Shown piece after piece: positions 63,140 to 64,000 of a stretch of 64,000 bases of DNA. How positions within the stretch are numbered: position 1 is the stretch's first letter; the number at the start of each line of letters is the position of its first letter. The DNA comes from Candidatus Heimdallarchaeota archaeon (GTDB taxonomy: Archaea > Asgardarchaeota > Heimdallarchaeia > Hodarchaeales > Hodarchaeaceae), in NCBI GenBank assembly GCA_020353515.1, contig CP070695.1:4300503-4364502 (forward strand). Reading direction: 5' to 3'. Below the pieces are notes generated by a model that saw nothing but the letters and a program-made list of their open reading frames with translations, was not told the origin of the DNA and ran no database searches. The translations under genes and the position numbers were made by a program.

Positions 63140-63170
63140 TTATGAATAATAATTCATAACCTTTATATTT
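63140..63170 (+). promoter_or_regulatory. palindromic operator and TATA box of the DUF134 gene
   Basis: TTATGAAT (63140-63147) and ATTCATAA (63152-63159) are exact reverse complements around AATA. A TATA-like TTTATATTT follows at 63162-63170, and the gene starts about 65 bp further. This looks like a repressor or activator site next to the core promoter, possibly for autoregulation. Confidence 0.5.
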
Positions 63171-63233
63171 ACATCTAAATGAAGACCTTTTCAGACTGAA
63201 TGTCATATAGTTCAATCTTAGGAGTGAATAACC

Positions 63234-63659
63234 ATTCCCCGTGGTAGGAATCCCAGAAGTGTTCGGTGTGAACCCTCTCAATATTACTTTAAGCCTCGTG
63301 GTGTCCCTTTACTAGACATTCCTGGTGAAGTAGCGATAACTATTGAGGAGTTAGAAGCTATTCGACTCGCTGATTCAGAAGGAATCAAACAACAAGAAGC
63401 TGCGGAACAAATGAAAATCAGTCAGTCTACTATTTCAAGACATTTGGAATCAGCTCATCGTAAAATTGCTAAAGCTCTGATTCATGGCTTAGCTATTAAA
63501 ATAGCAAATCCAAAAGATTACTTTCATTGTGAGGATTGTGGACATATTCAATCAATTCCAGAAGAAGGAAAATTAGAAGTAAAGTGTGAACAATGTCACT
63601 CAACAAATATTCATCAGCATATTCACTCAAATAATGAACACAGGATTCAGTCTATATAA
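63234..63659 (+). CDS. DUF134 helix-turn-helix protein with zinc-ribbon tail, apparent ATT start
   Basis: The frame reads PRGRNPRSVRCEP, YYFKPRGVPLLDIPGEVAIT, IEELEAIRLADSEGIKQQEA and AEQMKISQSTISRHLESAHR, the DUF134 core with its helix-turn-helix. It then has a second half with CEDCG and CEQCHS, forming a zinc-binding pair, and a His-rich end (IHQHIHSNNEH). The expected start Met-Pro-Arg-Gly-Arg lies at 63234, where the codon is ATT, with TAGGAG nine bases upstream. No ATG, GTG or TTG exists in frame before ATG 63411, which would remove most of the helix-turn-helix core. Either ATT is used as a start or there is a base error. DUF134 proteins are predicted regulators. Confidence 0.75.
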   Translation: MPRGRNPRSVRCEPSQYYFKPRGVPLLDIPGEVAITIEELEAIRLADSEGIKQQEAAEQMKISQSTISRHLESAHRKIAKALIHGLAIKIANPKDYFHCEDCGHIQSIPEEGKLEVKCEQCHSTNIHQHIHSNNEHRIQSI

Positions 63660-64000
63660 TGATTTCAAGAGACTAGACTATCAAGAAGGATATAATATGA
63701 GTAAACCTGAAGAAATGATGGTATCAAGAAAACCTTTAATTTCTCCTTTTTTTGTCTATTTGCATTAAATTTTCCTTAATGTTTTGGTTCTTTCTTTCTA
63801 GAAAAAAAGCTCAGTCAAGTATTCCCGGTTGTTTTTGAAAGGCAAGGAGATGTTCTTCTCTCTTTTATCCCCTGAATGTGCTTATTCTCTCAAGAAAACA
63901 TATTTTTTTTTTATGTAGATTTTAAAAAAATTATTCTTGAACTTCCAATAGCTGAAAATCCAAGATCAAAAGCCCTTTCAGGAAGAATTTGAGCAGATGG
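63660..64000. other. right-edge region, no clear gene
   Basis: Only a 23-codon frame from ATG 63697 (MSKPEEMMVSRKPLISPFF) with a good ribosome site (AAGAAGGA) is seen. It stops at TAA 63767-63769. It may be the broken front of a gene whose remainder has decayed; a later stretch (about 63917-63980) reads DFKKIILELPIAENPRSKAL but is not linked in frame. Poly-T runs occur at 63900-63910. I see no other feature. Confidence 0.35.

Noticed and set aside
63697-63769. 23-aa gene at the right edge
   Set aside because: Good ribosome site, but too short, with no recognisable features; kept only as a note in the right-edge region.
1-64000. CRISPR array, transposase or integrase genes
   Set aside because: No regularly spaced identical repeats and no transposase, recombinase or terminal repeats were seen on either strand.

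Overview
The window looks like a piece of an Asgard archaeal chromosome, most likely of the Heimdallarchaeia type; the lineage is inferred. It is AT-rich, has archaeal TATA boxes, and carries a B-family polymerase of the PolB2 type, TrmB, GbsR and DUF134 regulators, DUF72 and DUF169 proteins and many zinc ribbons. It also carries eukaryote-flavoured genes: extended Ras/Rab-like GTPases, degenerate GTPase folds, an acyl-CoA-binding protein, a GH38 alpha-mannosidase, an XPB-like helicase, TPR, WD40 and FG-GAP repeat proteins, and isoprenylcysteine-methyltransferase-like enzymes. I saw no rRNA, tRNA, CRISPR array or insertion sequence.

Layout. 1-4.2 kb: two secreted or anchored repeat proteins, a beta-helix/propeller protein and an FG-GAP propeller, separated by a decayed TPR fragment. 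4.3-8.1 kb: a TPR protein, an Mre11/SbcD-like phosphoesterase and a VOC protein. 8.1-20.8 kb is the most unusual part. Two paralogous large GTPases, each with long insertions between G1 and G2 and between G4 and G5, flank a minus-strand operon. That operon encodes an inactivated RadA-like protein, a small coiled-coil protein and a PolB2 polymerase with an altered motif C. The first GTPase is divergent from an unknown 410-aa protein. The second is translationally coupled to a 1302-aa protein of unknown family and followed by a TrmB-like regulator. 20.8-29.6 kb: alpha-mannosidase, DUF72 protein with a zinc ribbon, XPB-like helicase whose zinc-finger N-terminus is cut off from a normal start, an MFS transporter and an alpha/beta hydrolase.

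29.6-33.1 kb holds a compact, defence-like pair: a DUF3696-type AAA ATPase and a PLD-like protein, divergent from a GbsR-type regulator. 33.1-38.7 kb: a membrane-anchored DNRLRE-like protein, a broken membrane-protein gene behind an intact 59-aa cross-brace-like zinc-finger gene, a frameshifted ICMT-like methyltransferase, and a run of DUF169, ACBP, alpha/beta hydrolase and a truncated surface protein. 38.7-49.7 kb: two ABC systems with nearby regulators, two GTPase-fold proteins without P-loop or G4 residues, a Cys-rich protein and a candidate structured RNA with its own TATA box. 49.7-64 kb: a WD40/serine beta-lactamase fusion, exonuclease III, a DUF2339-like giant membrane protein, nitroreductase, zinc-ribbon coiled-coil protein, GNAT, a DDAH/DppA overlapping pair, a ribbon-helix-helix repressor with clear palindromic operators, a threonine-dehydratase-like enzyme and a DUF134 regulator that seems to start at ATT.

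Several genes are interrupted at or near homopolymers (C6 near 281, C4 near 25018, T6 near 35015, T10 at 35489). Some starts and pseudogenes may therefore be assembly errors rather than biology. All family assignments were made by reading motifs, without database searches.
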